The notes under the pieces: generated by a model
What the model saw: only the letters and a program-made list of their open reading frames with translations
Told to the model about the DNA's origin: nothing
Database searches by the model: none
Shown here: positions 37,101-48,900 of the stretch, piece by piece
How positions within the stretch are numbered: position 1 is the stretch's first letter
Layout: each line of letters starts with the position of its first letter
Made by a program: the position numbers and the translations under genes
From: Apostichopus parvimensis
Taxonomy: Eukaryota > Echinodermata > Holothuroidea > Aspidochirotida > Stichopodidae
NCBI GenBank assembly: GCA_000934455.1
Contig: KN886993.1
Span: forward strand, 37,487-101,486
DNA: 64,000 nucleotides
Direction of reading: 5' to 3'

Positions 37101-38069
37101 CCCCCATACCCTCTATCATTACTGCACTCTTTTTCCAGAAAATGATATTTAACTGACAAAAGTTGCCAACCATTCCCTCAGACGAGCAGGATAAAAATAA
37201 AACTGGTACGATAAGTTAGATTTATAAGCTGTATGTAGGACATAATTTATGGAATCACAAATCCAGATTTATGCTAGATATATGCAAAAAGACCAAATGA
37301 TTCACAAATGCAGAGGTTTACAAGAGAAAATAGCGTTGTCAGCATTTTATGGCACAAGCATGTCAACATTGGGCTTTTTCCATGAGATGTTGTAATAAAG
37401 TTAACAAGATTTGTTTTCTTGTTGAAATTAACCACCAGGATCGTCAGATGTCGCAAACTCTTTTGAAATCTTACAAGAGAATGGTATCACCCACATCCTC
37501 AACCTCATCTTGATGCACAATGTGTTTCCGGAAGATTTCACTTACCTATCTCTACCGATCTGTGACCTGCCATGCATCAACATCAGAAAGTGAGCTTTTT
37601 CATATTAATTACCATCGTTAACTTTAATAATTTGTATGCATTGAAGATGCTAATGTTCATGAATTGATAAACCCTCAAAATTAAACTTTTTGAATTTTAT
37701 GTTCACATTTTATGATATCTTTAGTTAAATATCAATTAAAACCCCTGCAAATACAATGTGTAGAACCGTTCCAACATAACCGGGATCTCCTCGCTGCTCT
37801 CTTCACGCAGGTATTTCCCAGAAGCGTTCAAATTCATCGACGATGCCCTTCTGACCGGAGGGCGAGTCTTGGTCCATTGCAACGCGGGGGTGTCCAGGTG
37901 TATCACAGTGACCGTGGGTTACCTCATCAAGATGGAGAAAGCCCACCTGCAGGAAGAACTGGCCAAGCTCAGAGAACAACGGTACGTGAAACCCAACGAG
38001 GGCTTCATGAAGGTTCTGGAAAAGTTAGACGAGGAGATCCACTCAAAGATTAAGAACAAAAAGAGATGA
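34123..38069 (+). CDS. DUSP19: Dual-specificity phosphatase 19 (DUSP19/SKRP1)
   Basis: Small atypical dual-specificity phosphatase; the mammalian protein acts in the JNK/MAPK pathway, binding MKK7. Three coding exons, 34123-34336, 37439-37589 and 37811-38069, have GT-AG junctions and matching phases, giving 207 residues (human 217). The N-terminal helix region MSFTDQIEKF.. and ITTSTGEK align with DUSP19. The core runs from DLQIVAVRPNLFVGSSD through THILNL, with general acid Asp114 in ICDLP, to the P-loop HCNAGVSR with Cys145 and Arg150, so it should be active. After the P-loop it has CITVTVGYLI where vertebrates have AAAIVIGFLM. The C-terminus is lysine-rich (KIKNKKR). The ATG at 34123 is chosen by alignment; the frame is open upstream, but a splice acceptor lies at about 34096, so the remainder of that exon is probably 5' UTR. 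The first intron is 3.1 kb. Confidence 0.9.
34570..34770 (+). repeat. Interspersed repeat (TATAGCGCTTTATA type)
   Basis: Contains TATATAGCGCTTTATACCAG and GTCTCAAAGTGCTTTACAGA, phrases I recognise as common in interspersed repeats of many marine invertebrates. Class unknown. In DUSP19 intron 1. Confidence 0.4.
34780..35032 (+). repeat. Dispersed repeat related to 4262-4515
   Basis: Shares the ordered phrases GGTCACTCA, TTCAGAACCACCAGGAAA and a GTGGCCAATTGGGACCAA end with the copy at 4262-4515. In DUSP19 intron 1. Confidence 0.45.
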
Positions 38070-39057
38070 AGGAAATTTTGGTTCCCTTTCCCGTCTTGGT
38101 CTTCCTCGAGAGGCGGACGACTTTGAAGATGTTGAGTGATGTCCTGTCTGAAAAGATACCTTTTGTCCATGTTGTCCAATGATGTCCACAACAACGGGTT
38201 GTGCGAAAGATGAAGTAGACAAGTGACTCGAAGGAGAAATTGTAGCTCCGTTTTATTATCGTCCACCAATTTGCCCATCGATTTTTGTCTTCTCAGGAAA
38301 TAGTCGGTACTATTCTGTTTCCAAATGTTCTGAATTTGTAGCGTCCCTTTGAGAAGTTTCCAAATGCAGATTGAGAGTAACGTGAACTTAAGAGTGGGTT
38401 ATGTGCACTTATTTTCAACTAATTTGAAATGTAATGCAAGGATTTTGCAGATTAGCTTTATAAATGCCAAGTTTAGAGATAGTACTTGTCAGTTACAGCA
38501 TTTATGGCCCATCCTCGACTTTGATGGGATTTAAATGGAATCTGTAAGTTCCCTTTTCTTTCTCTGTCATTTTAAGTCTTTCGAATGCAACCTCCAGTCC
38601 GGTGCTATTTTTGGCTTTAATTTTGCCCATTTAATTTTTACCGAATATCGTTTAATAATTAGATTGAATATCACCTTGTGTAATATCAAAAACAAAGAAA
38701 CAAAGCAAGCTAGGTTTTTGCCTAATTTGAATCTTTTTCAAGCAAAAACCTGGTAAATTCCATGATCACCTTTATTTCCAATTAGCCATTAAGTTTGAAA
38801 CTGTTCAAACTGTCAGTACGAGTGCTTCAAAGCATGCTATGGTAAGACAGTACTGAGTGGTATTAACATTAGAAAATTTTGCAATGCAGCTAAAACATAC
38901 TTAAATTTTTTTTGTTCATTCTTTATGTTTATTAATTATTTTTATGTTAATTAATTATGCACAGTTTTTATGCACCTCGTTATCACAGTTAGTCTCGATA
39001 GTAATGATATATTCTATAGAAAGTGCATTTTCATGAACAAAAGAGTATGCTTTCTTA

Positions 39058-39135
39058 GTCTATATCCTTCACAAAAAAGTCTATATCCTTCACAAACAAG
39101 TCTATATCCTTCACAAATAGTCTATATCCTTCACA
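39058..39135 (+). repeat. Minisatellite, 4 units of about 20 bp
   Basis: The unit AGTCTATATCCTTCACAAA is repeated four times with small changes. Confidence 0.9.
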
Positions 39136-39212
39136 TCCATTTCCTATGGATGTTGCCAGAGAGTGTGGATCATTGGGTTTCATATTTCCTGAGAATCTAA
39201 CATCTAACATGA

Positions 39213-39329
39213 TTTTAGCCATTGAAGAAGATCCTGCTAGGATCGAAACGTCAGGCCAACTTACTTTTACACATTCTATTACACAGGCTCTCTAGTGGAT
39301 AAGCAGTTTGCTAACAGTTTTATTTTATC
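39213..39329 (+). repeat. Inverted-repeat element, right half, copy 4
   Basis: TTGAAGAAGATCCTGCTAGG, ATCGAAACGTCAGGCCAACT and the fixed tail CTCTCTAGTGGATAAGCAG; left arm missing. Confidence 0.75.
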
Positions 39330-40314
39330 TTTTTTTGCAGCATTAAGTTATGTGTAGATTTGTGCATCTAGGGATTCTCTCATTTCCCCCCAATCCGTAT
39401 CTGTAACACAGTATAGTTTATAATCTTTAAATTGACTCTATTGAAGAGAAATAACAGCCTTCATATTGCAAGGAAACCTACTGATGCATTAACAATGGTG
39501 CTTAAAAATAAATTTCGTAAGAAACAGTATTAAGAGATGATACAAATTCACGATGCAAGCTTACTCGTCAATCTTTTGTAATAATGAAACAAATTGTTCT
39601 ATTTTTGACATGCCTCCTCAGTATTAACATGGCGACTGCATGAGACCCCTCCCTGTGCTCTGGTTAATGTTCACAGACACGACCGATAATAGTGAAAGAC
39701 AATAGTTCCTATTATTGTTGATAAATAGTTGTTGTAAACATGAAACTGAAATTATAGTTCACTCTGAAAGTGTGTTGTTTGTGTTTTGCACATTGATATG
39801 AAAGGTAAACAAACCCACATATACAATTGTGATGTAGTGGATGCTGTGTATATATGAATTAGTGACTTTACAGTTGGCATGGTAACTTACTTAAACAGTT
39901 AAGATTAATAGTACTTTTTGTCTGAACTTTCTATTTTATGTTTAGAGATTTAGTTTTCATATTATTTCTGAAGTTATATTTATCTTCATGATGATGTCAT
40001 ATTTTCTTTTTGAGTTTATTTATTGTTTGTTCCTTTTTGGCCTGTTCTGTTTTTGTTTTATTTATCTATGGTACTTTTGTTTATTGTGTGGTTGTTCTGA
40101 CTTTCTCATCCAAGGGGGAGAAACAGTTGAAATATTGCACACATGTACCTTAATGTACTCAGTGTAACACATGTACTTATTGTCTAACATCAGGTTTTTC
40201 TTAGTTGATATTAACATATTTCAGTATCTAGAAAAGAAGTGGAATGTAAGCGTTAAGTCAGTCAATCCATTTTAAAAGCAGTTATATATTAGTTCTACTG
40301 AGTTATATATATGT

Positions 40315-40521
40315 GTTAAAGTAAGTTGGCCTGACGTTTTGATCCTAGCAGGATCTTCTTCAGAGGCTAAATGACAAGTAACACAAACAGCAGGGACACA
40401 AACACGCACTCTGAAGAAGATCCTGCTAGGATCGAAACGTCAGGCCAACTTACTTTTACACATTCTCTTACACAGGCTCTCTAGTGGATAAGCAGTTTGC
40501 TAACAGTTCTATTTTATTTTG
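40315..40521 (+). repeat. Inverted-repeat element, most complete copy (5)
   Basis: Both arms are present: AAGTAAGTTGGCCTGACG.. with GATCCTAGCAGGATCTTCTT, a short spacer (AAATGACAAGTAACACAAAC region), then the exact reverse arm ..CGTCAGGCCAACTTACTT and the fixed tail. It would fold into a long hairpin. This copy defines the family architecture. Confidence 0.8.
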
Positions 40522-41570
40522 AGTTATATATACATAAGTTATATATTCCAGTTTAAATACACAACACTCAAATTATTATTTGAATGGTCATTTTTAATAC
40601 CACATATCATAAAATATGTTTTTTTGTCTTGAACTGAACACAGAATATTAATGCAAATTGAAAGGTCACTAGTATTGCATTGCCAGGTCCAGAATTTACC
40701 TGAAAGACAATTATCCTTTTTTTTTTTTCCTTCTGTTTTTGCCATTCCCATCCATTTGTCATATTTCTTTCCCTTCTGTTTTCACGTTAGAGGGTTTGTT
40801 TCCAGTTTAAATGTCTTGCCAAAAGTTTTTGTCTTTTTGTTTTTTGTTTTCAATATTTGTGCAATTTATCAAAGTCTTTTGGTGAAAGAGCTTATCAATA
40901 TGTATCTATACATCCTTTTGTCTAATTTGTAATATTTTACGGGTCAATTATTTCGTTCTAATTGGGTTCAGAAGTGGCTCTCATATTCAGGATGGATATG
41001 ATCTTATCGCATTAGTTTAACACCCTATCCTATCCGTAATGTCTTTTTACCTTTTTTGTTGTTTTTGTCTTAGCACTAGCTCACTTTGTTTGTAAATAGT
41101 ATTTTGATCATCTATCCAAAAGTTTACATTTTGTGCAGTTGTACATACAGTACTGAAATTAAGATTTAGTGAAGAAAATGTTTAAGCTTTAAGTAACTTT
41201 TTGAGTGAATCCAACTTTTCTTTTGGTTGGCTATCATATTGTTGGTGTAAACATATCTTAGTTATACAGATTTGAAGTGTAGAGGAAAGGTTAGTGAGTA
41301 CACTTCCCATTTTGTTAACTTCGAATTTGCCAAGAACAAACACCTCTTAATAAATTGTTTTAATATTCAGGTAAAGCCAAATAGTTTGGTTTACACATCT
41401 ATATGACCTGTGATAGTGTTTCAGATTAGATTAAGACAAGCCCCTATGTTATCAATTTAATCTGATTGGATATTTATGGACTGGTAGAGTTGATTCTGAT
41501 TGGTCCATGTCGCGAGTGTTATTTACTTTTGAGCACTCCGAGTGGCTCACAGCTGTATGTGTTCTCTAAG

Positions 41571-42553
41571 TATGTCAACAAACAGAAATTTGCTAAACAG
41601 ATGAGCCTGGGAATCCCTCTTCTTTGCAATTTCCTTTCATGAATTACACCCATGGAAAGAAAAAAAGAGATAATAGTTTTGTTCTGAATGTGACTAATTA
41701 AGGGTAATTAAGAACAGAAACTATAGTCAACTTTGATAATTGTGGATGCTACCAGCTAATAATAACATGCATTTAACCTCACTGTACCAAAGAGACAGCA
41801 TTGCAAGATAGGAAATGTAATACATTGCTGCTTAGTGTACAACATGGTCATACATATAACCCAAGACATGTGAGGGCCATGTTTCTTCTCTTTCAGCACA
41901 TCTCTGTAGCATATACCATGTTTGTTATCATAATGTAGAAATCTCTGCAGAAGTTTTAAGCTATTCACTTTGTAATTATAATTATAGTAATACTTATCCG
42001 ACAGCGAAGCAAACGTGATGGCCTTTGTTTTATGCATGATTTATGGTTGATGTGTGTTAGCTAGAATATTCAGAGGCCCAAGTGACACAGATGGTTTCTT
42101 TGACATGAAAACATGTGGAAGTAAACTCTTTGACAACGTTCTGTGTTGAAAGAAAATTATGTGACCAAAGTTCCTGGAAAGTGAAAGATAAAACTTGTTT
42201 AAGATTTGTGTTCCATATTTGGATTGTTAATATCTGTTATGTTCATTTTTCTTTTGAGGTCTCATATTGATAATCTTGTTGTTTTTTTGCCTCTTATTCA
42301 GAATTTATAAAGGTCTGTATACACTTGTGATAAATAAAGAGGTAATGGTTTGTTAACAGTAAACTGAGTGTCGATTTATTTTTTGCAATAGTTGTAGTCA
42401 GCGGTTTGTACTGGCTACATATGACTGGTTACCAGTTATAATGGTTACCAGTTACACTGCTTATAATTGGCTTGCTCACACCTGTATCCAAAAGACAATT
42501 ATTCTTGAAATCCCATTCCTGCTAGGTTGTATTAAGTGAGGTCTAGCTGTGAT
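41571..42553 (+). repeat. Direct duplication, unit 1
   Basis: Collinear with 42767-44106; the last ~380 bp before the gap are essentially identical to the end of unit 2. It keeps an unoccupied TTAA site at 41956-41959 where unit 2 carries a MITE. It contains no gene. Confidence 0.9.
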
Positions 42554-42603
42554 NNNNNNNNNNNNNNNNNNNNNNNNNNNNNNNNNNNNNNNNNNNNNNN
42601 NNN
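42554..42603. other. Assembly gap (50 N)
   Basis: Fixed-size N run exactly at the end of duplication unit 1, so probably a scaffold join. Confidence 0.99.
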
Positions 42604-42720
42604 GCATCTAAGGCCAGGAGAAAATGCAAAATTATTTACAAAATGGAGTGGGTGTTGAAGTGTGCTATATTGCACCAAATTGCATCTGAGGCCACCTGGA
42701 AATGCAAAAAAATTCCAAAG
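42604..42720 (-). mobile_element. Fragment of hAT-like family A MITE
   Basis: Matches the interior of 44630-44740 (GCAAAATTATTTACAAAATG, GCACCAAATTGCATCTGAGG). Truncated on the left by the N gap. Confidence 0.75.
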
Positions 42721-42766
42721 GGAGTCCCGACTCGCAAGTGTAATGCTGATACGGTTTGCTCTTGTT

Positions 42767-44106
42767 TATGTCAACAAACAGAAATTTGCTAAACAGACCA
42801 GCCTGGGATTCTCTCTTCTTTGCAATTTCCTTTCATGAATTACACCCATGGAAAGAAAACAAGAGATAATAGTTTTGTTTTGAATGTGACTAATTAAGGG
42901 TAAATAAGAACAGAAACTATAATCAACTTTGATAATTGTGGATGCTACCAGCTAATGATAACATGCATTTGACCTCACTGTACCAAAGACACAGCACTGC
43001 AAGATAGCCAATGTAAAACAGTATTGCTGTACAGTGTACAACATGGTCATACAATAACCCAAGACATGTGAGGGCCCGTGTTTATACTCTTTCAGCACAT
43101 CTCTGTAGCATATACCATGTTTGTTATCATAATGTGGAACTCTCAGCAGAAGTCTTAAAGACATTGAAGACTCGCCCCAAAACCGTGTGACCCCATCTTT
43201 AGAAAGTTAACTTTCCGTTGCTTGCAAGTGACGTTTTGTTTGTGTCGCTACAAAATGCAGACAGTATTGAAACATGATACCTTGTTATCTTTAGCTGGAC
43301 CTGAGATGTCCATCGCTGTATGGTTTGTACACTGTGCTGTGGGTATTGACCGCAGCTGTATGTACTGACTGTACACTAGTGTCTAATTACCGACGGTAGC
43401 AAGCAGTGAGTGTATTTTCTGGGATCGATGGTGGCGTCTAACACTTCTGTTACACCTCATTCGAAACTAGGTCAGATTACCGGCATTAGACGTTTCTTTT
43501 TGTGCGTGTCTTCACACCCTTTAAGCTGTCCACTTTGTACCTATAGTTATACTTATGTGACAGCAAGCAAATGTCATGACCTTTGTTTTATGCATGATTT
43601 ATGGTTGATGTGTGTTAGAAAATTCAGAGGCGCAAGTGACACAGGTGGTTTCATTGACATGAATACATGTGGAAGTAAACTCTTCAACAATGTTCTGTGT
43701 TAAAAGAAAATTATGTTACCAAAGTTCCTGGAAAGTAAAAGATAAAACTTGTTTAAGATTTGTGTTCCATATTTGGATTGTTAATATCTGTTATGTTCAT
43801 TTTTCTTTTGAGGTCTCATATTGATAATCTTGTTGTTTTTTTGCCTCTTATTCAGAATTTATAAAGGTCTGTATACACTTGTGATAAATAAAGAGGTAAT
43901 GGTTTGTTAACAGTAAACTGAGTGTCGATTTATTTTTTGCAATAGTTGTAGTCAGCGGTTTGTACTGGCTACATATGACTGGTTACCAGTTATAATGGTT
44001 ACCAGTTACACTGCTTATAATTGGCTTGCTCACACCTGTATCCAAAAGACAATTATTCTTGAAATCCCATTCCTGCTAGGTTGTATTAAGTGAGGTCTAG
44101 CTGTGA
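42767..44106 (+). repeat. Direct duplication, unit 2
   Basis: Same order as 41571-42553, starting TATGTCAACAAACAGAAATT and ending GTGAGGTCTAGCTGTGAT, but longer because of a 370-bp MITE at 43155-43524. It lies in the same orientation on the other side of the N gap. Confidence 0.9.
43155..43524 (+). mobile_element. TTAA-bounded MITE (Kolobok/T2-like), family 1, copy c
   Basis: TTAA at 43155-43158 and 43521-43524, ends AGACATTGAAGACT and (reverse complement) AGGGTGTGAAGAC. The flanks GCAGAAGTC and GCTGTCCACTTTG are directly joined around a single TTAA in duplication unit 1 (41956-41959), which proves the borders and the 4-bp duplication. Confidence 0.9.
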
Positions 44107-44477
44107 TCTCTGGTTTTATACAAGGTAGCCATTTTGACCGTTACAATGAAAAGCCTGTAAAATATCCACACCAGCCTATATGGCAGGGATAGCTTTGTTT
44201 CCTCTTTCAATATTAGTTGAAAATTTATAACGATATAAGAGCTTTGACATAAATTACCAAATCAACACTTCGATTAATTGCACTTCTATATTTTTATATT
44301 TTCTGTCTTTGTGACCGTACATAAAACTGGTGATATAGTTTGACTAATTCTTAATTACTCAGGTCATCATTAAACTCTGTACTCTTTGGCCCTTGTCCAT
44401 AATATGTGACAATTTCAAAGAGAAGTAAAAATTGGTGAAATTAAAATATAATGGAATACTGCTTGGGCTAAATTGAC

Positions 44478-45036
44478 CAAGGGCGTAGGAACCGGGGGGG
44501 CTGGGGGGGGCACCAGCCCCCCAGTGAAAAATATGGGGGGCGGAAGTATCATTCCGCCCCCGCTTTGCAAGTCAGAAAACCCCTTTTTCATTTCCAAATG
44601 AGAAAAATATCTCATTTGGAGCACCAAATTGCATCTAAGTCCAGGTGAAAATGCAAAATTATTTACAAAATGGAGTGGGTGTGGAAGTGTGCTATATTGC
44701 ACCAAATTGCATCTGAGGCCACCTGGAAATGCAAAAAATTTCCAGACCCCTCCCCCAGGCCGGCCATCAGTCTTCAGCCCCCCCACTCAAAAGGACCTTC
44801 CTACGCCACTGGTTTCAGATTAGATTTAGAAAAGTCCCTATGTTATCAATTTAATCTGATTGGCACTGTTTGCTTGTTAATAATAATTATCCTTTTCAAA
44901 ATAGTTGAATATGATAAAACACTCGTTATAAAGTTCAACTTTCTGATCTGGGGGACACCCCCTCCCCTTATACCCCTCCCCAGGCCAGCCATCAGTCTTC
45001 AGCCCCCCCACTCAAAAGTACCTTCCTACGCCACTG
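44478..45036 (-). mobile_element. Composite hAT-like family A element
   Basis: A full family A unit (44478-44811, ends CAAGGGCGTAGG / CCTACGCCACTG) is followed by about 150 bp of unrelated sequence, then a second family A end (about 44970-45036, ending CCTACGCCACTG). The outer flanks are matching 8-bp repeats AAATTGAC (44470-44477 and 45037-45044), while the inner unit has none. The whole 559 bp therefore behaves as one insertion. The insert begins GTTTCAGATTAGATTTAGA, similar to 41419-41480. Confidence 0.75.
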
Positions 45037-45338
45037 AAATTGACTACACTATGTGAAGTTCAATGTAACTTCTAGTACATCTGTGGTTTCTCAGCTAAAA
45101 GGCACGTAGGTGAACTAAGCTTCAATAGGTAAAATATCTAAGTAATTTGTGATATATCTCTAGTCTGACAATATATCTATTCCAAGACGGGATACAACTT
45201 CCATCTTCAGATCATTTCAGGCAAATGTACAGAAGACTGGATTCAAATCCTGAATTCTAGCAAAATGTGTACTGATTTTAGCCAATTTCTAATACCCTTG
45301 GCCTTCCCTTTACTCCTCCTTCTCCACTCCCCCCCACC

Positions 45339-45709
45339 CAGTGGCAGAGCTAGGGGTATTGGTCAAGGGGGGCGAGAATGGTCTGTAGGGGCGCTTTCGA
45401 CACTATCTAAGCGGAGTGCCACCACAGGTTGGCGCGGAGCGTACAGAAATTTTTTGAGTAAAGATACTTCCTAGATCGCCGGAAATGACTCTTTCCTGGC
45501 CTACTAATTTGCAGATAAACGAAGAATAAATAGGTGTCATCGCCAACAAAATGTGACAAATGTCAATAGGTAGATGAGAGCGCAATAAAAAAGTAAATAA
45601 TCGCGAATAAGTAAAACGTGGTAAAAAGCTGAAAAGGGCGCCAGCAGTCCATTTGAGTCAGTCAGGGGGGGCATTCGCCCCCCCTGACTATATGGACGCT
45701 CCGCCACTG
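45339..45709 (+). mobile_element. hAT-like MITE, family B (371 bp) with 8-bp target duplication
   Basis: Ends CAGTGGCAGAGC and GCTCCGCCACTG are inverted repeats with one mismatch. Flanked by CCCCCACC at 45331-45338 and 45710-45717. Same family as 6261-6642, opposite orientation. It ends about 240 bp from the CCDC148 stop codon and may lie in that gene's 3' UTR. Confidence 0.85.
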
Positions 45710-45950
45710 CCCCCACCCCTCCCTTTCAATCTCATTGTCCCTGTTATGCATTTGAACCCAACGATGCAACCTAATGAATATTCATCAAATTTAATGGTCG
45801 AAACGAACCAATCAGATATTAGTCTTTGCTTCTGTCTACTTGTCAATTCAACATTGATCTCAGAAAGACCAACTAGACAGGCTTGCAGCAGTCACAAGTT
45901 CCAAACCATCAAACCAGCTAACTCTGGATTTTTTTCTCCGGTCAGAAATC

Positions 45951-48900
45951 CTACTTATCTAATTTCTTGAACACTGTTGACTCCATATCTTTTCGTGGAG
46001 GCCGGTGAGGTTTGGTATCAAAGATCATTTTCCTTGCATAAGGGTTTTCATGTAGCCCAGCCTGTCTCAATGCCTGTTCCAGCTTTACCCTTGGGTCATT
46101 AGCCACCTGCAAAACAAACAAACGAAATTATTTGTAAAAGCAACTTAGATTGAATTGAATTGAACTGAATTTATTTTCTACATTCCATTATTTTACATTT
46201 TGAACAGTATAGGATAAATATAGATGGTATCAAATACAGTAAACAGTAAACATAGAGTATTGAAATAATATAAATGTGAGATGGAAGTAGAGGAACCAGA
46301 AATAAGTGGATACTTTTCTGGTATGGTCCCTTTGTAACAAAGAAAGTGCAAAGATGAGTTTGTGGCACAAGTTTCTCTCACTATTAAATGTATTTTAACA
46401 GAAACTATGCCTCTTTATAGATTAATAATAGATAGAATAATTATTGATAGGGCCAATACCACTATTAATCAGTTGCTTTAAATTTGGAGAAATTTTGTTA
46501 CTTTTCCAAAAGAAAATGCCAATACCAAGTCTTAGACCTACCACACTTTCATACCAACTTTCCTTAGCCAAACTTTTTGATCACATAAGAATAGGGACTG
46601 CAATTGATATTGTGATTTAACCCTTGAGGTGCATTTCTTGCTTATTGCGCCTTTCTGGATGAGAAGACAAACTTAACAGAATTTTGTACCCAACTTACTA
46701 CTTGTAGCTGTAATGAATCTATTGAAGAATGGTGGAATACAGATATGAGTCTCAACCAGGCAGGAAAGTGCCATGAGAAATACTTGATGTTCAGGGTTGA
46801 CTGGTGCAGTGACCAAATTGAAGTAAGTAGCATACATCATAATTGTTGGTTATTCCAACCATTCTTGTCAATTTATTTCACGACTGAATCTGAGGGCGCC
46901 AGACTAATTTTTTTTTTCAAATCGTAAAAATCGTTTCCATTTGGTTTTTTTTGCATTGGCTTGATTCAACTTGGATCTAGAAAAGACTGTACAATCACCT
47001 GCCCCCACCCCACCCCCTGGCTTTTACTGATAAGTTTCTATTTTTCATATTCAACATGTGCCTTCAGTCTTTATGCATTATCAAACTCACCTGCTCCGAG
47101 CTGAATCCTCGCATATCAAACAATGGTTTCTGAATGTTAATATCCTCTTCTGCACCTATACCAAGCTTAGCATTAGATGCCTGAGAGCAGATGAAAGAAG
47201 GAAAGAAAAACAAAATTAATTTTTCGACCCACATTAAATATTGCAATGTAAACTAGAAGATTGAAACAGGATGAAAGAAAGAAACCCGTAATTACCATTG
47301 TTGGTTTCATTACTCTGTAGGGATCACTTTCGACATTGACTGCCACCTGTGAGTGAAAGAAATTTAGAAAGAAGGTCCAAGTTGAGTTTTTTTTATACAA
47401 AATCTGAAAACCGTTCAAAGGAGACATTACAAATACAAATTTTTGTTTTCACTTAATATGGAGAGGTATCTATACAAATAGAATGTTGACTTTTATCCAT
47501 GTGACGTGGTTCAAAAATCTTTGTTATTACCCCCACCCCCAAGAAAAGGGGGGGCATATTTGGCTGCAAATAGGATCTACTGATAACCCATAATGAACAC
47601 TGGCACAACCATTTCATATGTCCTCTTTTCCCACTTTATGTAAGTTTCAGAGCGGACTCATAAAATTTAAAAATAATTCCAGAGCTTTAGGTAGAGCTTT
47701 AAACAAAATTGTAAATGATACGATAGAAAATCTTGATCGATAGTGATTTGGCCAAGTAGCACCTCCAATCTGACACCACCCCCCCCCCCCAAAGAAAAAA
47801 AGAAGGGTGAATTGTCAATAATAACAATCCACCATCTTTCATAAGGTAAAGTGCTTTCCTAACTACAAAATCTGGTACCACAGACCAAAAAAAAAAATTA
47901 TCCCCCAAAATGGGAGGGTAACTTCTTAAGTTAGACTGCAACAACTTCTATTTTCATTCTTCAGATAAAACATGGTAACCCTTTGTAAACTTTTCACTTC
48001 TTCACCCCAGTTAAATATCTAGATCCATCACCCCCAGTTGGGACAACTTTGATTAAACAATACTTTTTCTGTCATGCTTTCAAGGCAATGGTACTGACAG
48101 TATGAGGAGCATGGATATCCTGTTTCCATTGGATAAAGGTTAACATGCTTATGCATATTCATTAATTTACCAATTGTCTAATTGCATCCAATTGTTTCTG
48201 CCGTTCTATTTCATCCAAATATAGCTGGTGTTTTCAGGCAATTTAACTGACAGTATGAGCAGTACAGATATCCTGTTTCCATTGGATAAAAGTTAACATG
48301 CTTATGCATATTCATTAACTTACCAATTGTCTAATTGCATCCAATCGTTTCTCCCTTTCAACTTCATCCAAATATAGCTGGTGTTTCTTCTTTTCTAGTT
48401 CTAACCTCTTTCCATCTTCCACCTCTCTCCTGTACGCTACCCTGGAGAACAAAATCAATTAAATCGATATCAACGACAAATGAATTAAATTAAGAAAATA
48501 CTATCAAGATCTTCAGTATTGCCGTACATATTCTAATAATTTATTCATTTATAGAGGGCAACAATATGCAAATGCATTTCTATGCGCTTTTATACAAATA
48601 ATGAATGGTTATGAGTGCAATAGTGCAAATATTTCATGAGTTGAAAGATGGAATGTTCCATTCAACGAGGCGCAGCCGAGTTGAATGGAACAAATTACAT
48701 CTTTCAACTCATGAAATATTTGCACTATTGCACGAATGGAAACCATTCGTTATTTGTTTTATACAACACCTTCAAATTTGGATATAATTGGATGTAAAAT
48801 GCACTCATGCAACAGATTGTTTTGAACAGACAGGTTTCTCTGCTCTCTTACCATTGAAAAAAGTGCTATCAAAAAAGTATAACCCATGGTTCTATTTCAT

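Larger units (their letters stand above)
38070..45950. other. Intergenic region between converging DUSP19 and CCDC148
   Basis: No coding exon recognised. It holds the 3' UTRs of both genes (ends not determinable), a 4-unit minisatellite, two inverted-repeat elements, a ~1-kb direct duplication with an N gap, a TTAA MITE and two hAT-like elements. The T-rich stretch 38540-41400 has only short open frames without codon-like composition. Confidence 0.6.

Noticed and set aside
41756-43164. Two similar ~70-93-codon minus-strand frames (41756-42037, 42952-43164)
   Set aside because: They arise from the two units of the direct duplication; frames differ and carry different stops, so conservation reflects recent copying, not coding.
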